From assembly GCA_017535725.1 (NCBI GenBank), contig JAFXTO010000017.1, forward strand, positions 36,875 through 100,874: a stretch of 64,000 bases of DNA, read 5' to 3'. The first letter of the stretch is position 1, and every line of letters begins with the position of its first letter. Positions 25,401 through 28,353 of this stretch are shown here, one piece after another. The DNA is from Bacteroidaceae bacterium (GTDB lineage: Bacteria; Bacteroidota; Bacteroidia; Bacteroidales; Bacteroidaceae). The notes under the pieces were generated by a model that was not told the DNA's origin, ran no database searches, and was given only the letters and a program-made list of their open reading frames with translations. A program made the translations under genes and the position numbers.

Positions 25401-28317
25401 TGGTCTGGCCTGCGGCATTCTGCAACGTGACGGTGCCTGTTCCGTTTTCACTCACGATATTCTGGGGATCAGAGCCCTTCATGATGAAGGTTTCCGAGGC
25501 TCCGAGTGTCAGGTTGGGCGAAGCATAGTGTAGGTATTTTTTCGTGTCCACATTCTGTACGAATACCGCATAAGGGTCGTTGCCGCCGAAATACCACATA
25601 TAAGGCCTTGTGGTCTTGGTCGCAGTCTTCTTGGCTTCATCGGTCTCCCCTGTTGCAGCTTCCTTATCCACAGGTTCTCCACTATTGTCATCATAAAGGA
25701 ATTTATAACCACTTTCATCAACCTTGACATTAAAGGTTCTAAAGGCCCGCAAATGCAGGAACTTGTCCATCAGATGATCTGTGGTGTAGGTCACATAGAT
25801 GTCGGCATCGCCTGACGGCGTAGCGGTGATTTTGTGCTCATTGTCGAGATTGTTGGCATCAAAAACGCCATCCATCGTGTAGAACTGTATAGTCTCATTA
25901 GAGATATATGCACTTTGAAGGGCTGTTGGTATAGAACTATAGCCACTCAATGGTGTCCCTGCTGCCTGTTGGAGGGCCTCACTGCTGATGGCAATCGTAT
26001 TCGAGCGATTGACGATATGATAGGTGTACTTTGGCAGTGAAAAGGTTACAACTGCAGATTGCGCAGTGCGATCTGTTGCACTGGCTGCGACAACCTTAAT
26101 CTGGTTTAATGCCACATCTGGAATGAATGGAGCCGTATATTTTAGTGTTGGCGCAGTTGGGTCGTCCCCAACAGCTGGCACCACAGGGTCTTCCCCGTCT
26201 AACCTATAATAGATGTCCACACCAGGCGTAGGACATGTAATCGTAACTGTTCTTGTTCCATCTGTGGCCTGCGTGATGACAGGGTCAAGAGAGAAATGAG
26301 TGGGAACAAATGACCAGGCAGACGTACCGGTGGCTCTTACCTTCTGCACTCTCAAGGTGGTACCGCTCCTGTCCATGGTGCTGAAGTTATTCAGCGTCTG
26401 GTCCCGCACCATCTTAGGAACAATGAAATAGTAATCCTCCGAGGTTGACCGCGCCCAAGCGAACTGATAGCGCTGGAGCTCATCCCCCGTTCCAAGGTCT
26501 GCGCTGGTCTTGAAAGCGGCAGCATTGTTGCTCGTACTACCACCTGTATAATAGAGATATTTTCCCGTCTGTGCGTTGAGAATGTAATAGTAGGTCAGCC
26601 AGTCTGCATCGGTGGCGTCAGCGGCCTTCTCCAGATACCAATAGGTAGTCTCATCGGCAGACGCTGCTGCAACCATCGTGGCATTATCGTTGTCTGCTGC
26701 AGGTGCCTTCACATAGAACTCATCTCCACTGCAACGCAGCTGATAATGCGTTCGCGAACTGCCATCCGACACCGTGAAAGGCACCATCGTGTTGAGGGCA
26801 CTCTTTGTGACGAACTTCCATCGGGTGTTGGCAGATTTAGTATTGTCTACAGAATAATTAGCAGTATTTATAACACCGTTATTGGCATTGTTTGTATTCT
26901 TATTGATAAGAATATTCTGCCCGTACGGGTATATATTATATGTTCCAGCTGTTGGTGATTCTACTAGCTTAAACTTGAACTTGTTATCGTTGGCATTTGA
27001 ATAGGTATCCAGATAAACATTGCCGCTACCGTCACAGCGTAGGTATTTGCTGTTTGCATTGTTGACAATATAATAATACTGTACACCATCCTCCACACCA
27101 GCACTCTTGAAATACCATTCCATAGAGGGGCGGAACAATGATGTAGTATTGACCCGAAGAACGCTATTATTGTCTGGATCTCCGGGAATCATATAGAAAT
27201 GGAATCCCTGATGGTCGCCCGATGTCCAATTGTTGTTCTGGCTTTGTATTAAACGCTTGTGCGTTGTTCCACAAAGAACAGTGGGAGTGAAAGTGGCAAT
27301 ATTTGACTCCCAATCTTCTCCATACGCAATGGCCCTAATGGTTGTTACGTTATCTGCAGGGTCAAAAGCTTCCGTATAAACATCGCCATTGCCATTTGTT
27401 CTAGATGGCTTAGTTCCATCAGTGGTATATTTAATAGTAACACTTCCCGTTTGCGCCGCCGTAATTTCAATTAGGTCGCTTGAATTGAATGCAATAGTCG
27501 GACGAGTGATTACGTCTTCTAGATAGAATTTGCCATTGGCGTCATTTTCGGTAAAGATACAGACAATACCGGCCGTATTTTGATATTGATTACCTGATGT
27601 ACCAGGACCACCCCCCTTGCCACTATTACCAACAAGATTCTTATAGTGACCATTATTGACTGTTAACCATTTATGATCAGGGTGTTCAGTTTTGTTATCA
27701 TGGTCTAATTCATGACCATCGGTTATTCCCATAGGTTTGATTACCATATGAGAATTATTATAGAGATATATAGCAAATAGTGCTTTGTCACCTAGAGCAG
27801 CAAGAGCTTCGTCTGAAGCAACATCTTCCAAGTGTACACGAATACGGTCCGGGTTAGTCGTTGTGCGAATTTTACCATTGGACACCAAGTATTTACTGTC
27901 TTTTTTGTGTTTGATATAGTAATAATCAGAATTAGAAGCCTTTTCTATAATCCATACTGCTTTAGTGGCATCATATACGCCATCACGGCATTGGTAAGTG
28001 GTAAGAAACGGATTATTGTCACCAGCTTCGAAATCATCAGTAGCTTTATACGAACACCATCCTTCTGTAGGGCACAGATAGAAATTATTGGCAGGGTTAC
28101 TGGAATCGTATGTATACTGATTATCTTTAGCACCCACTCTTTGGGATAAACTGGCTATATAGTATGTTCCCGAATAGTCGGTCTGCGCCCACGCCCCCGA
28201 TGCCCCGAAGGTCATCAGTGCCATCAGGAATAGTATGTTCTTTACGAATGAATAGATGTCTGTAAACTTACCGTTAACATGCATATTTCGTATCATATCT
28301 TTATATGTTGTTTTCAT
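1438..28317 (-). CDS. Giant secreted Y/F-GGG repeat protein (8959 aa), putative surface adhesin
   Basis: One uninterrupted 26.9-kb frame. Residues 1-45 are a signal peptide with a long n-region and a core ending GASGAWAQ. Residues about 45-2450 hold modules of the type YYI...SGKYL, two chitobiase/hexosaminidase C-terminal-like domains (around residues 270-330 and 680-760, pattern YTTDGTKPS), and a GLUG-like stretch near 1720-1860. From about 2470 to the end I count roughly 120 copies of a motif close to VYGGG-xxGxV-xGNTxVxIxGGxI. They probably form a glycine-rich beta-solenoid. The protein ends in mid-repeat (KIGDTTP) with no T9SS-type C-terminal domain, so it is either 3'-truncated or anchored differently. 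It lies downstream of the related 4403-aa gene and a REP-associated transposase, and the terminator at 1326-1362 follows. An open frame this long argues for selection to keep it. The adhesin role is inferred from secretion and context. Confidence 0.85.
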   Translation of the reverse strand: MKTTYKDMIRNMHVNGKFTDIYSFVKNILFLMALMTFGASGAWAQTDYSGTYYIASLSQRVGAKDNQYTYDSSNPANNFYLCPTEGWCSYKATDDFEAGDNNPFLTTYQCRDGVYDATKAVWIIEKASNSDYYYIKHKKDSKYLVSNGKIRTTTNPDRIRVHLEDVASDEALAALGDKALFAIYLYNNSHMVIKPMGITDGHELDHDNKTEHPDHKWLTVNNGHYKNLVGNSGKGGGPGTSGNQYQNTAGIVCIFTENDANGKFYLEDVITRPTIAFNSSDLIEITAAQTGSVTIKYTTDGTKPSRTNGNGDVYTEAFDPADNVTTIRAIAYGEDWESNIATFTPTVLCGTTHKRLIQSQNNNWTSGDHQGFHFYMIPGDPDNNSVLRVNTTSLFRPSMEWYFKSAGVEDGVQYYYIVNNANSKYLRCDGSGNVYLDTYSNANDNKFKFKLVESPTAGTYNIYPYGQNILINKNTNNANNGVINTANYSVDNTKSANTRWKFVTKSALNTMVPFTVSDGSSRTHYQLRCSGDEFYVKAPAADNDNATMVAAASADETTYWYLEKAADATDADWLTYYYILNAQTGKYLYYTGGSTSNNAAAFKTSADLGTGDELQRYQFAWARSTSEDYYFIVPKMVRDQTLNNFSTMDRSGTTLRVQKVRATGTSAWSFVPTHFSLDPVITQATDGTRTVTITCPTPGVDIYYRLDGEDPVVPAVGDDPTAPTLKYTAPFIPDVALNQIKVVAASATDRTAQSAVVTFSLPKYTYHIVNRSNTIAISSEALQQAAGTPLSGYSSIPTALQSAYISNETIQFYTMDGVFDANNLDNEHKITATPSGDADIYVTYTTDHLMDKFLHLRAFRTFNVKVDESGYKFLYDDNSGEPVDKEAATGETDEAKKTATKTTRPYMWYFGGNDPYAVFVQNVDTKKYLHYASPNLTLGASETFIMKGSDPQNIVSENGTGTVTLQNAAGQTISLIVTPAALPLSFFLIDKANKKIESGIDYTGSLTLPAAWQNPLCTYKFYKAATYNEGTDTYTCDEGDRIDGIEDLGDGNVIYVTYDVDNSLLDLDGRNSLGIDNKVNTAYRLQFAAGDEFCQESADAVMTEKRQAVFPYSNGDGGLYVYGTKKWEDQLASGASERTRWLWYIEPAKKLTPGVNTIADLDPYHVKISSYQTQTNYKIDDDNTRNFHSYLKTYAVSYGSPATTHIVTGVTNDNPLVTGGAESAEADNGDATEYMILGSSLSSLKLVTVDAISNGTTTERRTVNSFEQYWKNNPTVQGKLTTKVTQVGRNVTLSATQKTELETVTVKESPLETVAWHVYEAWANSQPWMHNNDAASAGGTPTTSKKFLKEEHVFQTIGMGDGYFEFVETEIKPMLILLDQHGWEIVRLPLPSGNPATLTDAQKVERAARYAELHKYSSPMVEKYHYWKTGTKVPGYHKYTVSDYATNSDGTEYTTDELGRADITASGQEPNLPNYDTQALVNGKERDWYVTYDVKADYASKYAGAATKGATSAAPYLIKQDGKYAQIDGTSLSSTNMDLTGVTDVPEEMQWYVRPNFDIDEELGYQYEGEYGELTKTATEAAYFAAGQNGFDPYNVQIQSVKTETRYFTANTSSSIITNKWAGSSSGITLENLNEKQHGIIGLDQVKMQITNATFMVVADDDGNMILMPRFDNTKVMQSFATLAKPNGSVTQVFTLTPVPKIVHNSSEISAMGGYYMLANDFTASGSIGTKASPFKGTIEGQIDKSFSVSAPFIAYADGATIKNVIIESASVSSGSSTVTINKEDKTALGAICNYATGATRIYNCGINGGTIGASDDFVGGIVGYLDGSSRVINCYSYANITNGTDVGGIVGYNAVATTAAMINAGKGTMVMNCMFYGDITGGSNKSPVYGGSNINNVHGGLNTFNYYAYEKLPTSHITNNKYNCALAVEDKYLTRFEIYRQLLNSNRRLAAYYATGDASKGQGKDNEMAKWVLDKTAAPYPILKSQDSYPSIINYDPINTFDAETGENVTRASITNTEENRNKGRKIGDLTVNISVGTGGPTGAAIKAGKSSITLVRTDKDFDDYNFNYDKVQLPYYNEVGTGNYTTDSEGNSKVVTGWKITGMSKDGSAHFDTGDKWGGYNFADRNSTDKDLFGTSGRIFSQGAYFDVPYGVTSITIEPYWGTAAFLADERLDVVYNSGYGAQSVSQLPKTFNNGKINIGGTDQTVHTSMTNALNALSGATVYDNAVVLVGNYHLNTSPSTDGSKKLTIMSIDLDEDNEPDYSLINHHIDRYAVCPIRFDFLNVPGTAQAQKPNGSTNLSNVSIFRTKGWFEITNTTLIYFTQFEYENKGYGKPGDVAGVFNDMQDKPLILLGGVFDQFVSTQNCPVDGHTQYIHVGGNAWFHEFGLGTHSDGAYSTPHPPVSVTGGDYDGFYLTGTYNQDAAVTTDNAECYISGGHFVEAAGASQEAINGDVRWLIYDADIENFFGGGVNAARPITGDVRVDIFNSHVGIYCGGPKFGDMQTGKTVTTNAEGCTFTKFFGGGYGGTSYSRKKYYDNTTPAWSTTLQGHYTTDRGKYFDGATTNSKGGGGTDAQYGKKGPGVATDMDYEFFIWSKGNTGGRFFVKFASFTLATCNDVTSSLKSCHVTENFYGGGSLGKVAGKATSVLDDCTVDGNVFGGGYSATLPKVLVRKAPCFTQTPNINRTSGMFEPATLSGTDVYEWKQVANLPANGADGMATVDGKNYLYTDVDLTALGQVDETDLTIKGNTLVKGKIFEADGSDTGAQTGGVFGGGDESAVNGNTRIDIQATATAAGNGILNVFGGGNTADVGGDAVVMLTGGTVGYAKDASVAKENYSSGDVYGGGKGAGTTVAGNVAVHIGKSFNLDGTDSGRTGTPAIQGSVYGGSALGNVNATKGATYESDPTDIAATDGNKTTAVNIYNGNVNGSVFGGGLGRDDEDPAKDIVAKNFGSTTVTMEGGTVSTAMYGGANVNGVLEKDTKVTITGGTVGPTPLADPIPNAVFGGGFGEPTQVKGSVEVNIGLSGQAGDGATINGHVYGGGALGNTNVNALINPPAEANTDVKLIKGTINGNVFGGGLGRKEKGAQALVLYENVTEYNTAKGTELTAEQFAVLTTEQKTKIPASDAETAVAAIVGGDVKVLLDGAKLKYDGNETPLTGQIFGANNLNGTPKGHVTVHVKKTVNVDSEKDNLKSNSSTPRDDRTTYDVSAVYGGGNQADYIPTDATITLPDPSDDDYATQLEKKNKACAEVIIEGCDKTSIEYVYGGGNAAAVPAADVTILGSYIIDYVFGGGNGKSTPAFSNPGANIGFYNNGATPYGSGKAVTKLVGCHAHYVFGGSNTKGNVRGGTSILMPEIGTTYSSYDCCTVRDIKEIYGAGNEAEQDGSVTLILGCVHNMVNVYGGARKANVKGGIDLVVTSGSFEGVFGGNDQSGTIQGPITLTIEETGCDPLEIDNLYLGGNQAAYSIYGYKNDGTARTKADYDALSAEDKTAEGLPYADPILNVVSCTRIGKTSGSDLGGAFGGGLGAGAIMYGSPTVNINMIPGKYAADVDSDNDGVNDSKAVGTISNVYGGGKLANVDGSTAVNIGTVEKMAHRTSMGAEIPVADRVQTDVQPAIITGNVFGAGKGQATTATDVDVAMVTGNTTIIIEKASITKSVYGGGELSQVSGDTHITVRGGTIGKDREETATPGEYKYYGGAEFGNVYGAGLGSASGVGFGLVKGNTYITIENTVADATWVEAHPTAGKAAGDVLSSPTIYHNIYGGGALACVGTFDLSTDDNKDTYSVPSAGFPVNWTDDKGKATITITGGTIGIDGHNNGMVFGSSRGDIDDPESIQDKLAWVHDTEVTIGTNGSATGPTLHGSLYGGGENGHVYHDASVIMYSGKVGNPAEYYAYRGNVYGAGCGTDKYYSTGEETHDGHGNYYNPNAGIVRGNTSITINGGNIANNVYGAGSMGKVLGSTSVIINTNGAIGVDGLHDDGNVYGAARGELDLLGRNLIPATDVADNYSSVTSTSVTLTKGTVKGSLYGGGKAGVVHGKVEVTLNGGTVNHDVYGGGALAKTNTQYDKDNETKKTYTTTVTMNGAGDGCTILGNLYGGGLGQLGVAGSAGSPAVYTAVANGTTLTDGETYYTSNTGAGEFKSNGTEVADGTNYFTLTTPAVAAVDAVAAVEADVNGPVTVTVSNGKAANVFGCNNLYGAPKQTVAVNIEGTVAVENGSAISRVFGGGNLAAYTGNPTVAVSGGFVNNVYGGGLGSTAVVTGNTSVTISGTSVIRNDVYGGGSQADVTGSVNVIVSGGTITNNVYGGGALANTNTANWDVSKLVKTYEQITKITANETVVTGLYKEVGDTYTLVSTPDAKAEEGAKYYKIFETAWADGKTSASNTTTVTLVGGKIGNAFGGGLGNTETPVFVYGDVSVRVNNSEDKTTYSGTGAAFTREIAQNIVVGGKNYPTVPTTGSIFGANNFNGTPKGNVTVEIWGTKREDGGAHALGDYEVQAVYGGGNMASYLPAADKVTKVIIHGCSDTSIEKVYGGGNSASVPTTDVTIEGAFDIGYAFAGGNGSMPVRNSAGTWLANAGAMIHGNSKIVARGGRIGDLFGGSDAKGDVLGDPQITKGAQEGETAECDLSITRIFGAGNEGNVTGDVNYILSGCGTADAVQFVHGGSYNAHISGNVNMTITSGFYTNVFGGNDARGSIGGNITIDIEETDACKPIIIHNLIGGGNEAAYPGIKADGTEITTPGSITINIKSATRIDNIYGGGLKSDVKGNVKVNINMRKGSMVNTELLRPASYTGDVIPNVHVTEGHTYINDAIGTIGYIFGGGNEGNVIGDAIVNIGTEKSVKILRRDGNGKFIDASNRFVYDNEGKLIYDEVEGQQVARTVSYEDKNDVLGANITGNVYGGGNLADVKGNTYVNICAKESATPGTYEAVAFGVNDVKIGGDVFGGGKGIANSFQCEKAMVGVVDDGATVTGEGESATYTLKEGGTTVNIGHGTIGTFDNSGNLTAGGNVYGGGEVGRVERNTKVTIGFGDGAAANAKSPVIGGYVFGAGQGVPTHGYSGLVRGNSTVTIQGDAKVGHSVYGAGKLASLGRYWIATDDTHGVEIGMPYGLKCGGKSTVVIQGYAEIGPNNMTMPTFDGNVFAGGKGVLPYEGVGPEGAGRYYMNNSGQYLWESYAGDDKETAYLKYIKTLGITETTDVTIAGNAFIKGSVYGGSENGHVRQDTHVMIAGNCQIGNGKGKNVRYTTAQWNGENPSDFTECASWDYGKAATADKKHDPYDKYSNTTGDDGHTFYGNVFGGGSGYFPYKSGKWNPDAGVVGGNTVVDITGGHILTSIYGGNEMTDVKGKCTVNMVGGTLGVPRTLKQIHDHPVTCYLFGAGKGDQRVLFNTWTNVASTNVTVSGGIIYGSVFGGGEDGHVLGDVTMTIGGSTKIGTWGTSYVDGNIFGGGRGFSGDALTAGSVGGNVTVNITGGTMLGSIYGGGRLASVGTFFVNPESPHYGQLQEDFYIESDDLPDGKSVGDAKDTTHGHIKINISGGSIGNGIEGTEEDKGYFDIAHSGNVFGGSMGRIELLDGTTNPIWPELGQSKTSEVNITGNTTHIYRNVYGGGEFGAVRENAYVTIGGTLVGTTPTIDSPSTAPQIDGCVYGSGHGSDKTEPTLVTVHWKGEGMAAWQDLDYVYTPLQWAGLVGGNTTVSVFGGTVGQSVYGGGELASVGIIDYRASKTGTGDDTGVTGYKYLTVKKHDAQDQDKKTLYDFGLSWPYEFTYVANKPNSSAVGGLATVNVAGGTVSQFVYGGGKGQVDFNKGGENDITEQRYTEAFCANVRETQVTIGTKGGSDNPQIRTVYGGGEDGHVEENAKIIINRGTIARSVFGGGKGEGKYMTKLWDPDNATEGQPKASSELTYSWTAGKVYGNTEVIMKGGSVGWFIYGGGNVASVGKGNYSGGADDYSTAGYGETLTGNLWTSTFNPESPESGTNNKDYAWEFQNSGKTTVTIYGGTVGSDGFGDASTNADGIPYGSVFGGSRGRSAASCKRSPRYRYVPNFFLGYTNKSIVNIGGSSSSDIDATGPTIKGSIYGGGQDGHVRNSTEVHIYKGNITGQDVDAAGRSGNVFGAGSGIGTFDTGKKDDSDNPIMAVNNSSGSVTCTSWVEVNGGTIARNVYGGGALASVGPPNTGQGFDEFNTTSKDYPAVKDNPARSHGSKSYSRVDINGGQIDGSVFAASRGPGEAYLASNPTFDTSDGSYDPDKYATVIWSYLYVKDGTIGDNVYGGGEVGRVKQDTEVHLTGGSIAHDAYGGGKGTRTDGATMDGIAADVGGNTTVELNGTTAADGTITVVPSTSKGCSVQKIFGCNDLNGTPKGHAKVHVHATQHKRTSTIGDKYKKFDLVSNYTIDNYSTYTFDGKKLSDLAADAGINTSATPYTTYMGILAGSGTDDATKKAKEQALANLIDLIGESKYDVLAVYGGGDLAKYDPTDAHSDNPTTKAAARTEVIIDGCDLTSIKQVYGGGNAAPVPATSLTINAAYEIDEVFGGGNGKDNYSIQEGENTVWYENPGANVGYDNFRHYVKFGETGYSVGTHGSGSKADPYKAIENSNATNKEYRQAYYMYGEGEAKTDVIGGRIHYAYGGSNERGNISTLAMSVYQNTSDCAVVVDKSYGAGKNAEVDAQTVLSMECTEYTAELFPTSYGSNVNSDVVLNITNGHFGKVFGGNDRAGKINGSITINVQESSCRPIIIGELYGGGYQAGYSIYGYYDSGRTDDNGKTIYLPRTKAQYDSDLKAALDELGANPTENQKKDKLIEKGLYGFPKHDPRINIISATEIGTIYGGGYEALVVGSPYINVNMEPGIITRDYVAKPPTGTGGTMNYEKGPHTINDSYGTYTYEVTNVPSSTVDAELAIGKIGHIYGGGNLADVQGNTSIEIGTGRWIARWDNSGNPIWETENATSGDKFTYRQTAAAVTYTQEECNAYNATLTNALPSEPTTLNATQANTYNATLSGAIASGTELTAEQAEAVNTALGLTGEAAYATDGTAEISAAHAASYNAKLTGAVANDGTGTLTAAKANAYNATLIGALNTNDIKTAAEWAWFDANEHEVTGNKALNARNKATITGNVFGGGKGEAIAEGERAFFCESAMVGIDGDGLIDSNGGTSVTIANGTVKGSVYGGGEIGRVEKNTVVTIGYEDDETNEPTIEGDVFGAGKGVVTHGYSALVRGNSTVTIQGQAKVKGSVYGGGQIASVGRYNVNPNTGLPESLKNEKSGNCTVIVQDNAEIGPNDMTMTKVGGPDNSGHVFGAGQGAMPYIGVDGNAWAGDPWRTTINNAQDFFSTANYGDNKEAKYLTYIESLGLATQTKVTIGDNAFVKGDVFGGAEQGFVQHDTYVTIKDNCQIGNGYVQMADDGTYLGSPYSINRRYTSKEWTDGRLYKDGETNYTSSLPECASWKYESPYAPHDVFADKYESKGGALVATNGYTFYGNVFGGGSGYFPYAAGKWHWKAGEVGGNTVVDIKGGHILTNVYGGNEMTNVDVKCTINMSGGTIGVPRTLGQIAAHPVTCYLFGGGMGDPRVLFNKQTNVQDVEVNISGGWIYGSAFGGGEDGHVLRDVTMNIGVPAKDAVGTEGAEGYEPAVDAYGPKIGTWGTSYVDGNVFGGGRGYAGDAYTAGNVGGSVTMNIYAGEMLGSIYGGGRLGSVGYGLYEATETDKYGTMRPDNYADDGITEVANFKRGYVTMNITGGTIGNTNEFKIPNEANIAEVNTKLSKTLNTDFTKWSPSDWTIWKKYYNVPNTTFDTSNGRVLHTKGGNVYAGGMGRFFKLDGTNPISSYDENGELNTATTPVEWTKLGSVKSTKVTISGDPWIMGDVYGGGEMGSVLGTHKVLDDNGDPIIVDGNNVVTGTEIIITGGTIGTEITGETPVKTTIAVPGTYPASGNSNVLYTYGSVYGGGEGREEHDLSKDKDHGGKVVYDTRVDISGDTKVRASVFGGGEMALVGGDTYVTISGGEIGRAEVKAMDSDNPGYVKFGGAMMGNVYGGGKGNVGHFHTGQVKGNTNITIQNTVADATWVEAHPTAGKAAGDVLSSPTIYHNIYGGGALGSVGTFRLAHEGTEGASDPSYIPSGVPYDWTTGTGTATINITGGTIGITGRDNGMVNGSSRGDISALADPAINNDPYNKVGWVNNTVVNIGTDGAGTYATPLITGNVYGGGENGHNRANSEVNIYSGTVGVVSGYWATIKDGEGNVIDTKTREVDNNRGGVYGAGCGQDTYTYKVGSGESEKKYELYNPWGGAVFGNSKVTVKGGLIARNVYGGGSIASVGTITNASDTTIVDNGGTGLAKHTSETTSFALSWPYKFEYAENTGVATVDIKGGHIGMGSDRVVGLDNGNIYGGSKGDAGNRYIMAHLANVKESYVTVDLPYNDEDPSTLLGSEHYNEDCIEGSVFGGGENGHVMGDTHVTLTNGFVSHSLFGGGRGEGLYKGTLTHVETGDGAVQPKAGTPAKKSDDMDLFDWTAGKVYGNTHLTMVDGRVLNNVLGGGYMASVGVGNYAGGSDDFYSTGYGETIDDVLWTPSKDFDPEKPIVLTGAPGSLNKPVTPADYFLSSGKTYVNLFGGVIGSTALWDELPAGNVFGGSRGKATPNLRESYRYLYCPEWFNGYVNETHVTIGEGKYRCKTKYGEGVGAHAVGEIITGDAFKALSEEDAANWESYGPKIYGSVYGGAQDGRVRRDAFVVVNSGEIGLPYGPSVLKDKNDSYTTNLDDAQWLHRGNVYGAGSGVGKYKFDFNYDGKIDDNVEGIEYYSMPIKEEDYSQHAGCVLRFTTVDILGGIIHRNVYGGGSLASVGPPAVPPTRTETAYKVGTTERDATYASIPAPANPAPGVTTIGQGWWSKNTVNIGGAGAVTIGTPFDTTKGWKYNPVYGGEVYGASRGISGLDANLFSNSVWTQVNVFNGATIMGNVYGGGDSGSVKRDTEVKIGDTTP
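4094..4176 (-). repeat. 83-bp perfect internal duplicate, copy 1
   Basis: Identical over 83 bp to 17030-17112 inside the same giant gene, about 12.9 kb away, while the flanks diverge. It encodes the stretch around AHPTAGKAAGDVLSS and YHNIYGGGAL. Perfect identity surrounded by diverged repeats suggests recent duplication or gene conversion. Confidence 0.9.
7105..7470 (-). repeat. In-frame insert of about five A-x-x-YNATL repeats in the giant gene
   Basis: Around residues 6950-7070 the Y/F-GGG pattern is interrupted by about five imperfect repeats of roughly 25 residues carrying AYNATLTNAL, TYNATLSGAI, AVNTALGLTG, SYNAKLTGAV and AYNATLIGAL. They are Ala/Thr-rich and look helical, unlike the beta-repeat around them. 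The frame is kept on both sides. Confidence 0.8.
17030..17112 (-). repeat. 83-bp perfect internal duplicate, copy 2
   Basis: Partner of 4094-4176, identical over 83 bp and sitting at the matching place in an earlier supermodule of the giant protein. Confidence 0.9.
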
Positions 28318-28353
28318 TTTGATTCTTCATTCTTTATTCTTCATGAGAGAAAC

